A model generated the notes under the pieces. That model was given only the letters and a program-made list of their open reading frames with translations. It was not told where the DNA came from and made no database searches. DNA of 64,000 nucleotides from Henckelia pumila (taxonomy: Eukaryota > Streptophyta > Magnoliopsida > Lamiales > Gesneriaceae): positions 3,038,001 through 3,102,000 of the forward strand of contig NW_027331831.1 of assembly GCF_033568475.1 (NCBI RefSeq), read 5' to 3'. Position numbers and translations under genes: made by a program. Of the stretch, positions 12,935-26,184 are shown one piece after another; position 1 is the stretch's first letter; each line of letters begins with the position of its first letter.

Positions 12935-13262
12935 AAAAAATTGTAATTTTGGTTTTATATAATTGTCACTTTGCGATTTCGATCCTTTTTGTTTTCATGT
13001 TTCAGTTTTAGTCTTGTATGTTCTGATTTTTGGTAATTTTAATTTTTTTTCTTCGAAAATGCTTACGTGACACCATACACATCAGTTCTATATCAGCACC
13101 GCATTAATACCACATCAACGCCACATCGGAAAAAAAGACTACAAATGCAAAAAAACAAAAACAAAAACAAAAATAGCGGTTTAAAACTGAAATCTGAAAA
13201 TATAAAAGTTCGAAATCGCAAAATAACAAACATTCAGGACGAAAAAAACAATTTTTCATAAA
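12935..13262. mobile_element. Foldback MITE, family 1, copy 1
   Basis: The two ends are long imperfect inverted repeats: TTTGCGATTTCGATCC near 12970 and CGAAATCGCAAAATAAC near 13210. The middle holds the motifs ACACATCAG and CGCCACATCGG. No coding capacity is present. Related sequences sit at 30003-30170 (half element) and 38290-38590. Confidence 0.65.
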
Positions 13263-15526
13263 AAAATTAATGTGTGTATCAAAATTATATATATCTTTAT
13301 GTATTAACTAGTAAAAAGCACGTGTCTTGCACGTGAACAACATATTAATCTATTATATATAAAATAAAATAAATATAAATTTATTCACATTTATAATAAA
13401 AATAAATTGTCAAACGACTTATAACCTTTCAAAATAATTTGTTTGACAGCTGTTTTTTAAAAAGTAAGGTCATCCCTAATTTTTAGAAAATATCCTTATA
13501 TATTTTATTTAAATTTCCACCATACTCTCTGTCCATTTTTTGTTCATAATTTATCAAAAAAATTTATAAATTAAAATTAAAAATAATTTTATTTTTTTAA
13601 TATATGTTTAACATTTATGATAAATTTAAAATTATTTTTGTGCATATATTACTATTTACATTACTTTCATAGTATTATACTTTTTTTTGGTAATTTTGAC
13701 AATAAAAAGATCTCATCATACCAAACACATCAATATTTTTAAGTTGTTTAAAATAATTTAATCCAAACACTTTAATAACCTATTTTTAAAATAAGACTTG
13801 ACAGTTTATAAGCTCCTAAAATAACTTATGAGCATATAAGTTGTTTTTAATAAGTTAAGCCAAACACCTCTAAGTTTATAATAGTTGTTAAAGGTCTCAT
13901 GCTTGAGTTTTAAATATTATTTCTCTAATGATTTTTTTTTTATTTCTATTCACATTTTTATAGATAAAATATATCAAATACACATTTTTTTTATAATTTC
14001 AATGAAAAATATTTTTTTGCTTGTCAAATATATATATTCATTTTTATATATCATTTTTTAAAATATTTTCTAAGAATTATGAAGATGTCCATGGAATTAA
14101 TCAAAATAATATACAATTTAAGGGTAAAGTACCAAATCCACAACGAAATTTTTTGTTATTTTATTCACGTTTTATCATTTTATTTACACTTTTATAGATA
14201 TAATATAATATTTTAAATATATATATATATTAAAATTATATATATATATATTATTTTCATTCTTTTAATTGTGAAAATATATTTTTTATTATCAAACATC
14301 TAATCATTTTTTTGCTCATTATTTTTAGATTCATGAGAATTATATTTTTAAATATCTATTCAATTTTGACGTATTATTATTTTTAATTTTTTATAATTAT
14401 GTTGTAACCAAATGTTATTATTCTATAATACTTTGCTTCTCACATGTTTTGATTTTGTTGTCTTAAATTCATAAAAAATACATTAACTAATCAATCAAGT
14501 CATTGAAAGCAAATTTGTATAATAAAATAAGAGGTGAGGATGATGATGGTGATGCGACGACGAAACTATTAATTAATATAAAATAATATCTTTTAAAATA
14601 AATAAATTAAAAAATATAAAAGATAATTTTTTGAAGATAATTTTTTTTTATATCCTCCTAATCTATATACATGTAGGTGATATGAAAAAAAACAGATTTT
14701 AATTTTAAAAAAAATAAAAATGGATCGATGAAGTTGAATGTAATGAAATTATGATAATTACGTTGATAAAAAAAATTAACAATATAGAATTAAAATGTAT
14801 GCTCATTAAATTCTTTTTGCTTAAAATTCTAAAATAAATTCTCACGAAAAGATGAAGAAAAATTGGTAGTCGCGTAAATTAACATGTCATTAAGTGTCAA
14901 AATATTTTTTAAAAAAAATTTATATAATAAGACATATATTGAAATTAAATTCATCAACATAAATAAATAAATTAAATATAGTTATTGAGAATAAAAATTA
15001 AAATGTAATTCACATTAGCGAAACAAACTTAACATATATCCAAACATAAAACCTTTTAGTTACTATTACTCTATTACTTATTTAATACATCTAAAAAATT
15101 AAAACAAATAGATTATTTGAAATTTCAATTATACTTATTTTATATTTATTATAAGTGAATTTAAAATTATTTTTTATTTTAGATGATAATTGAATATAAA
15201 TAAAAAAATTAAATACATCTTCATTATTCAATAAATTACTCCTTAAGGTTTTACTAAAATCTTAACTTCTTTTTGCCCTTGTTTTTTTTACCTCATATTT
15301 CTATAATTGCACATACATTTTTTGATCCATACACAATTTGAGGGCGAAATTATAAATTCACAATGAAAAATTTTTGTTCATCATTCATATAAGTTCTTTT
15401 AGCTACTATAAGAAATATAATACATCTCAAAATTATTGTGTATAAAATTTTGATAATTAATTAATACACTAATTAGGACAAATTTTCGGTTATTTTTATT
15501 TTAAATATTTGTGTCATTAGTAGTCA
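13263..15526. other. Intergenic, very AT-rich; old repeat remnants
   Basis: No gene is seen. 13440-13880 includes GTTTATAAGC and GCCAAACACCTC, which look like a degraded hAT-type MITE (weak). 15185-15420 is one copy of a dispersed repeat that recurs at 22545-22870 on the other side of the Gypsy element. Confidence 0.5.
15185..15420. repeat. Dispersed repeat, copy left of the Gypsy element
   Basis: This shares AAATACATCTTCATTA, CTCCTTAAGGTT, GATCCATACACAATTTGAG and AATTCACAATGAAAAA with 22545-22870 in the same orientation. The right copy contains an extra internal duplication of one segment. A short third piece occurs near 23405-23465 (CTTTGCCCATCATTCATA). Confidence 0.7.
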
Positions 15527-15531
15527 ACGAC

Positions 15532-16535
15532 TGTAGTAACCCAGATTCCATTTTAAGATAATAATATGTTAAACATGATTAAAGGTTGGTGATTAACCAA
15601 ATTCGGGGTTTAATCGGACTTCAGAATCAAGAATTGGATTTTCATTTTCTGGGCCAGTTCGGACGGTCCGAAGAGGACTTCGGACGGCCCGAACTCAGCA
15701 CACCGGGGGCTCCGAAGGTGAGCTTGTTGACTTCGGAGTTAAGGCAAGTTCGGACGATCCGAAGTAGGATCGGACGGCCCGAACTTCACCTGTGCCAAGT
15801 AGGCAGGATTACTCAGCCATGGTGTTTGACAAGTGTCGTATTTAGGACACTTCGGACGACCCGAAGTGGTGATCGGACTGTCCAAACCCGACGTGGCTTG
15901 CATGCATGCATTGAGTTCGATCGGACGATCCGAACCCCAGTTTTTGATTACGAATTCCCGAGTTTCCTTCTTCAGTTATATAGTGTGAGTTATACACTTG
16001 AGGGCCCTATCGGTTATAATAGAGGTTCTGGAATAACCAAGGAGTGGTTATAGTCATCCGGGACTAGCGACTTCAAAAGGCTATCGACGGACGAAGGTAT
16101 GGTCCGAAAATCTATTTAAGTTTTGGGAGTACTTATTAGCTTAGTTAAAGCTTATAGAACTTGTGTAGTGATACGATGAACTTCTGAATATAGGCTTGAA
16201 ATCTAGAATCCTACTATACTTGAACTAGCCTAGAGGTACGTACACATTGACTGAGATTGTCAGCGAGTATATATGTTTATATGTTGCATTTATTTGGCAT
16301 TATTATATGGCATGATATATGATTTACCGCTTTTTATATTCATATGTCATGTGCATACACGTTGAGCCTATACCTTGATATACCTGATTATAGAGCCGCT
16401 CAGCTCTATACTCGATAGTCTGTCACTGAGAGTACCGCGACGGCGGGGACATTTATGTCTGACTACTCCGGTGTACTTGACGAGTGTGGCTGCACCCAGA
16501 GGTTGATCGGTGCGGTGGCAGCACTCATGTGGCGC
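15532..16535 (+). repeat. Left LTR region of the Gypsy element
   Basis: This is directly repeated at 20929 onward with a few percent divergence. It carries repeated imperfect palindromes of the form TTCGGACGNYCCGAA between about 15655 and 15935. An ORF across this part (15586-16053) is a by-product of the GC-richer palindromes. Confidence 0.85.
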
Positions 16536-19500
16536 CGGTTGAGAGTGATTTTCGAGCTTTCGATTGCACTGAGGAGCAAAAATTGGAAGTTCTAGAATTT
16601 GTTCTAGAGGATCGAGCACGTTTTTGGTGGGATGCCAAGGCTGCTCAGGCACGTACTGAGAGAGGACAGGTGACTTGGGGAGATTTCTGTCAGCAGTTTC
16701 AGAAACTGTATTTTCCTCCAACTGTTCGCCAGACACGATCGATGGAGTTGCTTACTCTGAGACAAGGATCAATGACTATTGATCAATATAAGCAACAATT
16801 TCTTGATTTGCTACCTTTCAGTCCTCATATCAGTGACAGTGATGCATCGAAGTATGATATCTTTCTGCAAGGCTTGAATCAAGACATATACTCATAAGTT
16901 GTCGTCTGTGATGATCCGACATCTTATGAGACTTTGGTGAACCGTTGCCGTCTTGTGGAGACCAGCAACAGGCGGACATAGTTGATGATGCCAAGACAGC
17001 CTAGTGGATCTTTTGAGCCTAGATCTCAATTTGTTGTGCAATCTGGACCTATGTCTTCTTCTACTCCTACTACTTCGTCTGGTTCTCGTGGTTCACGAGG
17101 TACATTCCGTTTTGGGAAGAAGAAGAAGAAGGTGAATTTTGCAGCCACTGTAGAGGGAAACATCCTGCAGCTTCATGTCGGAAGGCTACTAGTGCTTGTT
17201 ATATTTGTGGTGAGCAGGGATATCTGCGGAGAGATTGTCATCAGCGTATGGGTTTTGCTAGTGGATCGGGATCACAAGTTGGAACTCAGGCTTCTACTTT
17301 TCCATGTCAGCTGCCAGCACCACAGAGTTCTTCTGGTTACCGTCCACACTCACAAGGGCAGGTGTTTGCTCTGTCTCAAGACCAGGCTACTGAGGGAAGC
17401 GATCGCATGTTGGCAGGTACCTTTTTGTTATGTGGTATTCCTGCACTTGTTTTAATTGATACTGGAGCATCGCATTCCTTTATTTCTAGCCGTTTTGTTA
17501 AGAGACATATATTACCTTATGTATCATTAGATATGGATTTAGTTGTATCTACTCCGTTGGAGCAGGAGGTAGTGACTAAGCGTCTAGTGATGGGTTGCCT
17601 TCTAGAGTTTTAGGGTAATGTGTTATTGGCTAATTTGATGATATTAGCGATGACAGATTTTGACTGTATTTTGGGAATAGATATGCTGACTTTGTATCAC
17701 GCTACTGTGGATTGTTATCAGCGTCTGGTATAGTTTCATCCTGCTGAGGGTGATAGCTGGTATTTTTATGGTGAGGGTGCGCGACCTCCGATGCCACTTG
17801 TTTTGGCTCTGAAGGCATGTCATGTCTTGGAGTCAGGTGGGGAGGGCTACCTCATCTATGCAGTTGATATGTCCATGAGTAGTACGGGTATTGATCAGCT
17901 ACAGATAGTCAGTGAGTTTCTTGATGTATTCCCTGATGAGATTCCTGGTTTTCCTCCAGTTTGAGAGGTTGAATTTGATATTGATCTAGTACCAGGAACT
18001 ACGCCTATATCCCGAGCACCTTATCGTCTGGCACCGTCGGAGATGAGAGAATTGAAACAGCAGTTGCAGGATCTGCTTGATAAGGGATATATTCGTCCGA
18101 GTATTTCTACGTGGGGAGCACCTATTTTGTTCGTCAAGAATAAGGATGAATCGATGCGATTATGTATTGACTACAGGCAGTTGAATCGTGTCACCATCAA
18201 GAATAAGTATCCTTTGCCGCGGATTGATGATCTGTTCGATCAATTACAGGGTACTTCTGTTTACTCGAAGATAGACCTAATATCTGGATACCACCAGATG
18301 CGGGTACGAGACTTGGATATTTCTACGACTGCTTTCAGGACCAGATACGGGCATTATGAATTTCTGGTGATGCCATTCGGTTTGACGAATGCACCGGCAG
18401 TCTTTATGAATCTGATGAATCAAGTATTTCGAGAATATCTGGATAGATTTGTCATCGTCTTCATTGATGATATTCTTGTCTATTCTCATGACAAGGATGA
18501 ACATGCATAGCATCTGAGAATTGTTTTACAGACGTTACGAGATAAGCAGTTGTATGCGAATTTAAGCAAGTGCGAATTCTGGCTTGATCGGGTAGTGTTT
18601 CTCGGTCATGTAATTTCTAGTGAAGGGATATCTGTTGATCCAAGTAAGATAGAGGCAGTGCTGAACTGGTCTCGTCCGACGACGGTTGCTGAGATTCGAA
18701 GTTTCTTGGGTCTAGCGGGTTATTACCGTCGGTTCATCGAGAATTTTGCATAGTTGGCCAGGCCTTTGACACAGCTTACACGGAAAGATGTTGCCTTCAT
18801 ATGGTCCTCGGATTGTGAGGAGTCATTTCACGAGCTGCGTAGACGTCTTACTACTGCACCTGTATTAACTATACCTTCTGGATCAGGAGGTTATGTTGTC
18901 TATACTGATGCCTCTTGTCAGGGGTTATGATGTGTTCTTACACATCATGGACATGTTATTGCCTATGCTTCTCGACAGTTGAAGACGCATGAGAATAATT
19001 ATCCAGTACATGATCTCGAGTTAGCCGCCATTGTATTTGCACTCAAGATCTGGAGGCATTATCTTTATGGCGAGAAATTTGAGATATTCACGGATCACAA
19101 GAGTTTGAAGTATTTATTCATTCAGGCAGAGTTGAATATGCGACAGAGATGCTGAATGGATCTTTTGAAGGATTATGATTGTGAAATTAAATATCATCCA
19201 GGTTCTGCTAATCTTACTGCTGATGCCTTGAGTCGGCAGGTGAGACTTTATGCACTTCAGACTAATGAAGTATCTCATATGATACAAGAGTGTTGTTCTT
19301 TGAGTTTTACGCTCAAGCACAAGAAAGGAAGAAATGAGATTCGATTGTATACTATTTTATCTGAGCCAGCATTGTATTCTCGGATCAGAGATGCTCAGAT
19401 ATCTGATGTTAAGACTCAGCGTTTGGCACGTTTAGCCAATGGGGTTAATACATCTGGATTCCATTTTCAGGCAGATGGATTATTGTGCTTATCTAATCGA

Positions 19501-20928
19501 GTAGTTGTACCTAATATTGCGGAGCTCAGGAATGATATTCTTTCTCAAGCTCACATGAGTCGATTATCAGTTCATCCTGGAAGCATGAAAATGTATAAGG
19601 ACTTGCGAACTAGATTCTGGTGGACGGAAATGAAGCGGAGTGTGTATCAGTTTGTTTCAAGATGTTTGGTTTGTCAACAGGTCAAGGCTGAACACCGACG
19701 ACCAGGTGGATTACTGCAGAATCTTGAGATTCCCGAATGGAAGTGGAAGCACGTGACTATGGATTTTGTCACCCACTTGCCTATGACGTCACGTCAATGT
19801 GATGCTATCTGGGTTGTCGTTGACCGGTTGACAAAATCAGCACATTTCATTCCTTACAACCAGGAGTATTCTTACGATCGCATGACACGCTTATATGTCC
19901 AGGAGATAGTGCGATTGCATGGGATTCCAGTGAGCATAGTCAGTGATAGAGACCCGCGATTTACCTCACGTTTTTTGGGGTAGTTTTCAGCAGGCGTTGG
20001 GTACCACTTTGAGTTTGAGCACTGCATATCATCCGGAGACTGACGGGCAATCAGAGCGGATGATTCGTACTTTGGAGGATATGCTACGTTCTTCTGTTAT
20101 GGACTTTGGCTTATCTTGGCAGGATCAGTTACCTTTGATCGAATTTGCCTACAATAACAGTTATCATCGTAGTATTGATATGGCACCTTTAGAGGCATTG
20201 TACGGTCGACGATGTCGTACTCTGTTATTCTGGAATGAAGTCGGGGAACGACAAGTCTAGGGTCCTGAGTTGGTACAGCTGATTGTAGATAAGGTAGATT
20301 TGATCAAGCGAAGGATCAAAATTGCTCAAGATTGGCAAGCCAGTTATGCTAATATTCACCACAGGCCACTTCAGTTCGAGCCTGATGAATATGTTTTTCT
20401 GCGAGTATCACCTTTCAGGAAGGTGATGAGATTTGGTGTGAAAGGCAAGTTATCACCTCGTTTCATTGGGCCTTTCCAGATACTGGAGAAGATTGGAGAT
20501 GTTGCTTATCGTTTGGCGTTACCGCCATCTCTTTCCAGTATATATAATGTTTTTCATGTGTCGTTACTTCGACAGTACATAGCTGATGAATCTCATATTA
20601 TCCAGCATACTGATATTCAGCTAGAACCAAATCTGTCTTTTGTTGAACGACCACTCCGTATCCTAGACAGGAAGGAGAAAGTTCTTCGGAACAAGACTAT
20701 ACCACTTGTGATGGTACAGTGGCAGTGCCGAGGCGTTGAAGAAGCAACTTGGGAAACCGAGAGCTATATGCGGGCTGAATATCCTGAGTTGTTTGCTTTG
20801 TACTTTTGATTACCATGTAAAGATGTAATTACAGTTGTTGTAATAAAACATGGTTGATGTTTCATATTGTTATCTTGATTTGTCTTTAGATTTTATTTCA
20901 CGGACGAAATATCTAAAGGCGGGGAGAA

Positions 20929-22418
20929 TGTAGTAACCCAGATTCCATTTTAAGATAATAATATGTTAAACATGATTAAAGGTTGGTGATTAACCAAATC
21001 CGGGGTTTAATCGAACTTCAGAATCAAGAATTGGATTTTCATTTTCTGAGCAAGTTCGGACGGTTCGAAGAGGACTTTGGACGGCCCGAACTCAGCACAC
21101 CGGGGGCTCCGAAGGTGATCTTGTTAACTTCGGAGTTAAGGCAAGTTCGGACGATCCGAAGTAGGATCGGACGGCCTGAACTTCACCTGTGCCAAGTAGG
21201 CAGGATTACTCAGCCATGGTTTTTGACAAGTGTCGAATTTAGGACACTTCGGACGACCCGAAGTGGTGATCGGACGGTCCAAACCCGACGTGGCTTGCAT
21301 GCATGCATTGAGTTCGATCGGACGATCCGAACCCCAGTTCGGAGGGCCCGAACTCGTCCGAAAATTTTCCTATAAATAGGGGTCTTCAGATTCATTTCTG
21401 ATTATGAATTCCCGAGTTTTCTTCTTCAGTTATATAGTGTGAGTTATACACTTGAGGGTCCTATCGGTTATAATAGAGGTTCTGGAATAACCAAGGAGTG
21501 GTTATAGTCATCCGGGACTAGCGACTTCAAAGGGCTATCGACGGACGAAGGTATGGTCCGGGAATCTATTTAAGTTTTGTGAGTACTTATTAGCTTAGTT
21601 AAGGCTTATAGAACTTGTGTAGTGATACGATGAACTTTTGAATATAGGCTTGAAACCTAGGATCCTACTATACTTGAACTAGCCTAGAGGTACGTATACA
21701 TTGACTGAGATTGCCAGCGAGTATAATGTTTATATGTTGCATTTATTTGGCATTATTATATGACATGATATATGATTTACCGCTTTCTATATTCATATGT
21801 CATGTGCATACACGTTGAGCCTATACCTTGATGTACCTGATTATAGAGCCGCTCAGCTCTATACTCGATAGTCTGTCACTGAGAGTACCGCGACGGCGGG
21901 AACATTTATGTCTGACTACTCCGATGTACTTGACGAGTGTGGCTGCACCCAGAGGTTGATCGGTGCGGTGGCAGCACTCATGTGGCACCGGTACTGAGCA
22001 TGATTTTTCAGATGACCCTTTACCAGTCATCATGTTGCATGCATCGTATATATATGTTTACTCATGTTTATGTACTGGGCATTAGCGCTCACATCCTAGT
22101 TGTTATCTTGGACACCCTATTCCACGGGGCAGGTCGCAGGATGGACGGAGCTGGTAGTTCAAGGCAGGATTAGGAAGCAGGAGTCTTGAGGAGTTTATTA
22201 TACAGCAGGATTCGATATAGCTGTATAACGTGTACTTTTAAGTTATTCGATATGGTTGTATCATTACAGATTTAAGCCTGGATATGTTTTATTAAGCTGA
22301 TATGTACATTATGGTTATGTTTTCGCACGTTTTACTCTGTTAAGCGTTATTGCTTTATTAAGATTAATGCATGCTATTAGGTTCTAGTTAGTAGGTGATA
22401 CCATGCAGGGTCACTACA
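20929..22418 (+). repeat. Right LTR of the Gypsy element
   Basis: The LTR is 1490 bp, starting TGTAGT and ending ACTACA. Eight imperfect 15-bp palindromes (GTTCGGACGATCCGAAG and variants) lie between about 21055 and 21355. They are followed at about 21371 by a TATA box (CCTATAAATAGGGG), an arrangement that places the palindromes where promoter elements are expected. Confidence 0.9.
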
Positions 22419-22423
22419 ATGAC

Positions 22424-23851
22424 CCTTTATGGTTTTTTCACCTATCAAAATGTAAAATATTTTACAATATAAAAATATTTGACTAAATATTGTCTGTAAA
22501 ATTTTATATTATATAGTATACATAGTCTATTAATAATTAATTTTGAGATTATAATTGAATATAAATGAAAACTTAAATACATCTTCATTAGTCATGATGC
22601 AATAAATCAGTCCTTAAGGTTAAATCTTAATCCCTTTTTCCCCCTTGATTTTTACCTCATTTTTAATAATTGCCCATATATATTTTTGATCCATACACAA
22701 TTTGAGAGCAAATTTAAATCTTAATCCATTTTTTTTTATTGTTTTTACCTCATTTTTCAATAATTTCCCATACATATTTTTTTATCGATACACAATTTGA
22801 GAAAAAAATTATAAATTCACAATGAAAAAACTTTGCCCATCATTCATATTTTTATAGTAGAGATTTTTTTTTACCTATCAAAAATTTAAATAAGACAATG
22901 ATAATTATTTATTGAAGAGAGCATAACCTTGAGTTACGAATAATTCTTATTGATTTTTTAATACTTGTTAAGAGTCTTATGTTTGAATTTTAAATTTATT
23001 TAGGTAAATGTGGATTACATTTTGACATTTGTTTTCAATAATTATCTTTGATTTATTTATATTGATGAATTTAATTTATATTTATATTAATAAAAATTAG
23101 AATGATTCATTTAGAAAATTCAACAATAGTTTATATAAAAAAATAGATAGTAGAAAAATTTTATATTTATAATTTTTTTCTCATTATTGTATTTTTTAAG
23201 AATGAATTTAGGAATATGATGACAACCATTGAAATGTTGTATTCAATGGATAGAAAATTAAATAAATGCACCAATTAAATGCATAAGCACACATTGGTTT
23301 CCACAAATTCAATGTCCCAAATTTGACCCTAAATTTTACACCATTTTTTTCACCTATACCCATGCAATTAATACAATTCATTCATGTTTTTTTGGGAAAT
23401 GTAGTAATTATACAATGCAAAAACTTTGCCCATCATTCATACTTTTATAGTAGAGAAATAGATGTGTCACGCATATATATAGATCATATCAAGCTTTACC
23501 CAACCATCAACCAAATCACTTGAATTTCATGCCTGATACCAACTATTAACATAGCATCTCATTGTTGGATGCAATGTATACATATCTATGATGGCGATAG
23601 TATCCTCTTCCAAGTGAAAATCGATGGTATTTTTTTTAATGAAAATTTTATTCAAAATGCAAAGAATCGCCTCTTATTCTCCTGTTTTCTGTCGAATATA
23701 TTACTGATCGGTTCTGAGCATCATTTTCAGTGGAAAATTGTTCCATAAAATGGAAAATATAACATGCATAACTCTGATGCACCGGAGGGAGAATTGACTT
23801 CTAGATACGAATCCTACATTGTATATATGTACAGGTTGTCATTATTTGAAT
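22424..23851. other. Intergenic, AT-rich; dispersed repeat copy
   Basis: 22545-22870 is the second copy of the 15185-15420 repeat, with part of it tandemly doubled (ATACACAATTTGAG occurs twice). The rest up to the PP2C stop codon shows no gene. Confidence 0.6.
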
Positions 23852-26184
23852 TCAAAAGGAAAACAAACTTGACATCCATATTCCAAGTGACACTATGCCG
23901 ATTGTAGCTAGAGCTTGAGCCCATTCATACACGAAATTCTGTTGTTGCGCGGGTAAGTTTTGCCATTCCGTTCGCCTGCTCAAATACGCAGTTCCAAGAA
24001 CAAAAACTTAGCCAGGAAAACAAAAAACAAGAGAATGATCAGAAACAAATGAAAACTGAGTCCCTATTATATGACATACCCCAGATCAGCAATGATAATG
24101 CTCACATTATCTTGCGAGTATCGGTTCTGCAGAACAGATTTTATTTCATGTTATAGTGATAATTTGATCTTATGCATTGAAAAATTGTTAAGTTTTGGGG
24201 GAACATTACCAAAGCCAGCTGGGCTAGAGCTTCAGAAGCCATCTGCTCGGAAAATAAAAAGAAAAGAAAATAAAACAGGTTACGCGCTTTTCTTGATTCA
24301 GAACCATAAAAAATTTTAAGCCATGACAGCATGAACTAATTAGATTACCTGCACATCTCCATGCTGGCGAAGATGATTTCTAACAAAGTTAACAGCTTCC
24401 GAACTGCAACAACGCATAATTTGTTACAATATTTTACTGTTCTAAGCTGTAGAAAGTAAGTATCTGACCTTTTAATGTAATCCCACAAGCCATCAGATGC
24501 TAATAATATAAATTCGGCATCTGGTCCTAGAGATACTTGAGAAACATCGGGTGATGCAACGACTAAGTCTCCGTTGAATCGTATCCTGAAAAATCATGAC
24601 ATGAAATACTAACTATGTTATCTGCTGAAATGGTCAGCACAAATCATCCTAGATTGGCATTTATTCTCAAAATTTGGAATTTTAGAAATGATTTATCTGT
24701 ATGTACCTAGATACGAATTTTTCCGTCCACCGGCCTTCCTCAACTCCCTTCTCAAGCATCCTTTTTTTCATTTAAGAGAAACAATGTGATCGAACAGATG
24801 AAGTGGCAGTCGTTTGAGAGGAAAAGTTGGAAATCCTTACTCGTATTTTTTGTTCTTGAAACGCATGTCACCGAAAGCACGGGACACAGATATATCCCCG
24901 CAGATTCTTCCGTTTACAATCTGTAGACATCTAGAAAAAATTCAACACTATCCTTGCTTGAACATCATCGAAATCACTAAAATTCCAAGTTCTGTTCTAT
25001 TTAGGAACAAAAATATGCACTTCTTTTCATACTCTTTGATCTAATATATGATTAATGATGGATTTAAATTGACTGAAAAGGTATAAAAGAACACACCCAT
25101 CCACCAGCTTCATTAATTCGTTTAATCTCTTGACGAGAAACTGCGTTGTTCCCATAAGGCCGATGAGAATTTGTCAAAACTTCAGCCTTCCCTGATTTTG
25201 AGAGTACCTTAGGCAAGAAAGTTCATAGAATCTACTTCGTCAAGCAAATGCTCAGCATAGTTAAGAGAAAGGCGAAATCGAAAATGATCCCAAAAAAAGA
25301 GCTCCTACCACACATGAATCGCCAACATGTGAAATAAACACAACATCTTCCCGCACGAAAATAACAGTTGCCGTCGTGCCAGACTCGATTTCTTCGTTGC
25401 TCGTCTCAAGCCTTTACAAAATAAATCCTTCAATACAATCAAGCATCATATAAAAGCAAAATATAGACTATTTAGACATTTGATGATGACATGTTTTTCA
25501 AACAGATTTGAATTAATATAATTTTCTCACCATTTCAATAATGCTGCATCAGCATTTTCAAAAGCTTCTGTCAATGCTTTCTTGATTGCTTTGAAATCAC
25601 TTCCATTTAAGAGATGCCCTCCTTGTAATGCTGCAACACATTCTTTGTATAACTCTTCCCTGCAATTAAAAATCAACGGCGTGCCCTTATTTCCGATTGG
25701 AAACCAAACAGAATAACAAGATATCATTTTTATACGAATGATGTTATAATCCTTAATAAGCACGAAACAAATTACCACTCCAAGGAACTCAAAATATAAA
25801 CTAATACTGCAAAATCACACTTAAAAAAGAATTGAAAACTTTGGTATTTAACTATTGGGCAAACCTTAGGAACTTAGCAGAAGAGAATCCACAGTGCCCA
25901 TCAAGAACAGCAGCATAAGAAAACCCATCAGAATTGATAATCACTGTTTCGTCTTCCATCTCATCGCGGGCTCCTTTTAATTTGACAGAACCCCACCGAA
26001 TCTCAGCCACGCTCCCCAGAGCAGACGGCGGCGCGTCTATTGCGATTGCGGAGCACAACCTTCGGTCTCCTCCTCCTCCACCCTTTACTCTAACATTCTT
26101 TTTGGTTATTCGTTGGCAACCGTAATTGCAGCAGATCCTGTGTACTAGGAACATATGCAGCTGAGAACTACTGCATAAGGCCAT
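23852..26184 (-). CDS. TAP38/PPH1: Thylakoid PP2C phosphatase, TAP38/PPH1 type
   Basis: This is the orthologue-like match of Arabidopsis PP2C57 (At4g27800), which dephosphorylates LHCII antenna proteins and returns photosynthesis from state 2 to state 1. Minus-strand exons: 25865-26184, 25531-25659, 25309-25411, 25097-25207, 24841-24920, 24707-24760, 24469-24585, 24349-24403, 24210-24242, 24080-24126, 23852-23975. They total 1173 nt and encode 390 aa (Arabidopsis 388). Visible parts: chloroplast transit peptide (about 1-45), CSAIAIDAP, the metal-binding RDEMED (73-78) and DGHCG (95-99), [45 protein letters not shown], and a C-terminal hydrophobic anchor ([16 protein letters not shown]) before the stop. 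All junctions are GT-AG and in phase. The usual DGHAG reads DGHCG here. The gene is head-to-head with the bL9 gene, about 1 kb apart. Confidence 0.95.

Larger units (their letters stand above)
15532..22418 (+). mobile_element. Ty3/Gypsy LTR retrotransposon, Tekay-type chromovirus (fossil, broken)
   Basis: The element begins TGTAGTAACCC and ends GGGTCACTACA, inverted ends of an LTR. The flanks ACGAC (15527-15531) and ATGAC (22419-22423) look like a 5-bp target duplication differing at one base. Parts in order: left LTR region from 15532, gag (about 16545-17300, with a zinc-knuckle region near 17140-17240), aspartic protease with a DTGA motif (about 17455), reverse transcriptase (about 18040-18760, FIDD motif near 18460), RNase H (about 18780-19230), integrase with H2C2 zinc finger (about 19550-20260), and a C-terminal chromodomain-like tail (about 20640-20805) that points to the Tekay/Del clade. 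A purine-rich tract (AAAGGCGGGGAGAA) abuts the right LTR at 20929. It is clearly broken, with of the order of ten interruptions. The LTRs differ by a few percent by eye, suggesting an insertion about one to two million years old. Confidence 0.92.

Noticed and set aside
15586-16053. 155-codon ORF in the left LTR, repeated in the right LTR
   Set aside because: It follows the GC-richer palindrome array of the LTR and has no known domain. LTRs of this clade do not encode a protein.
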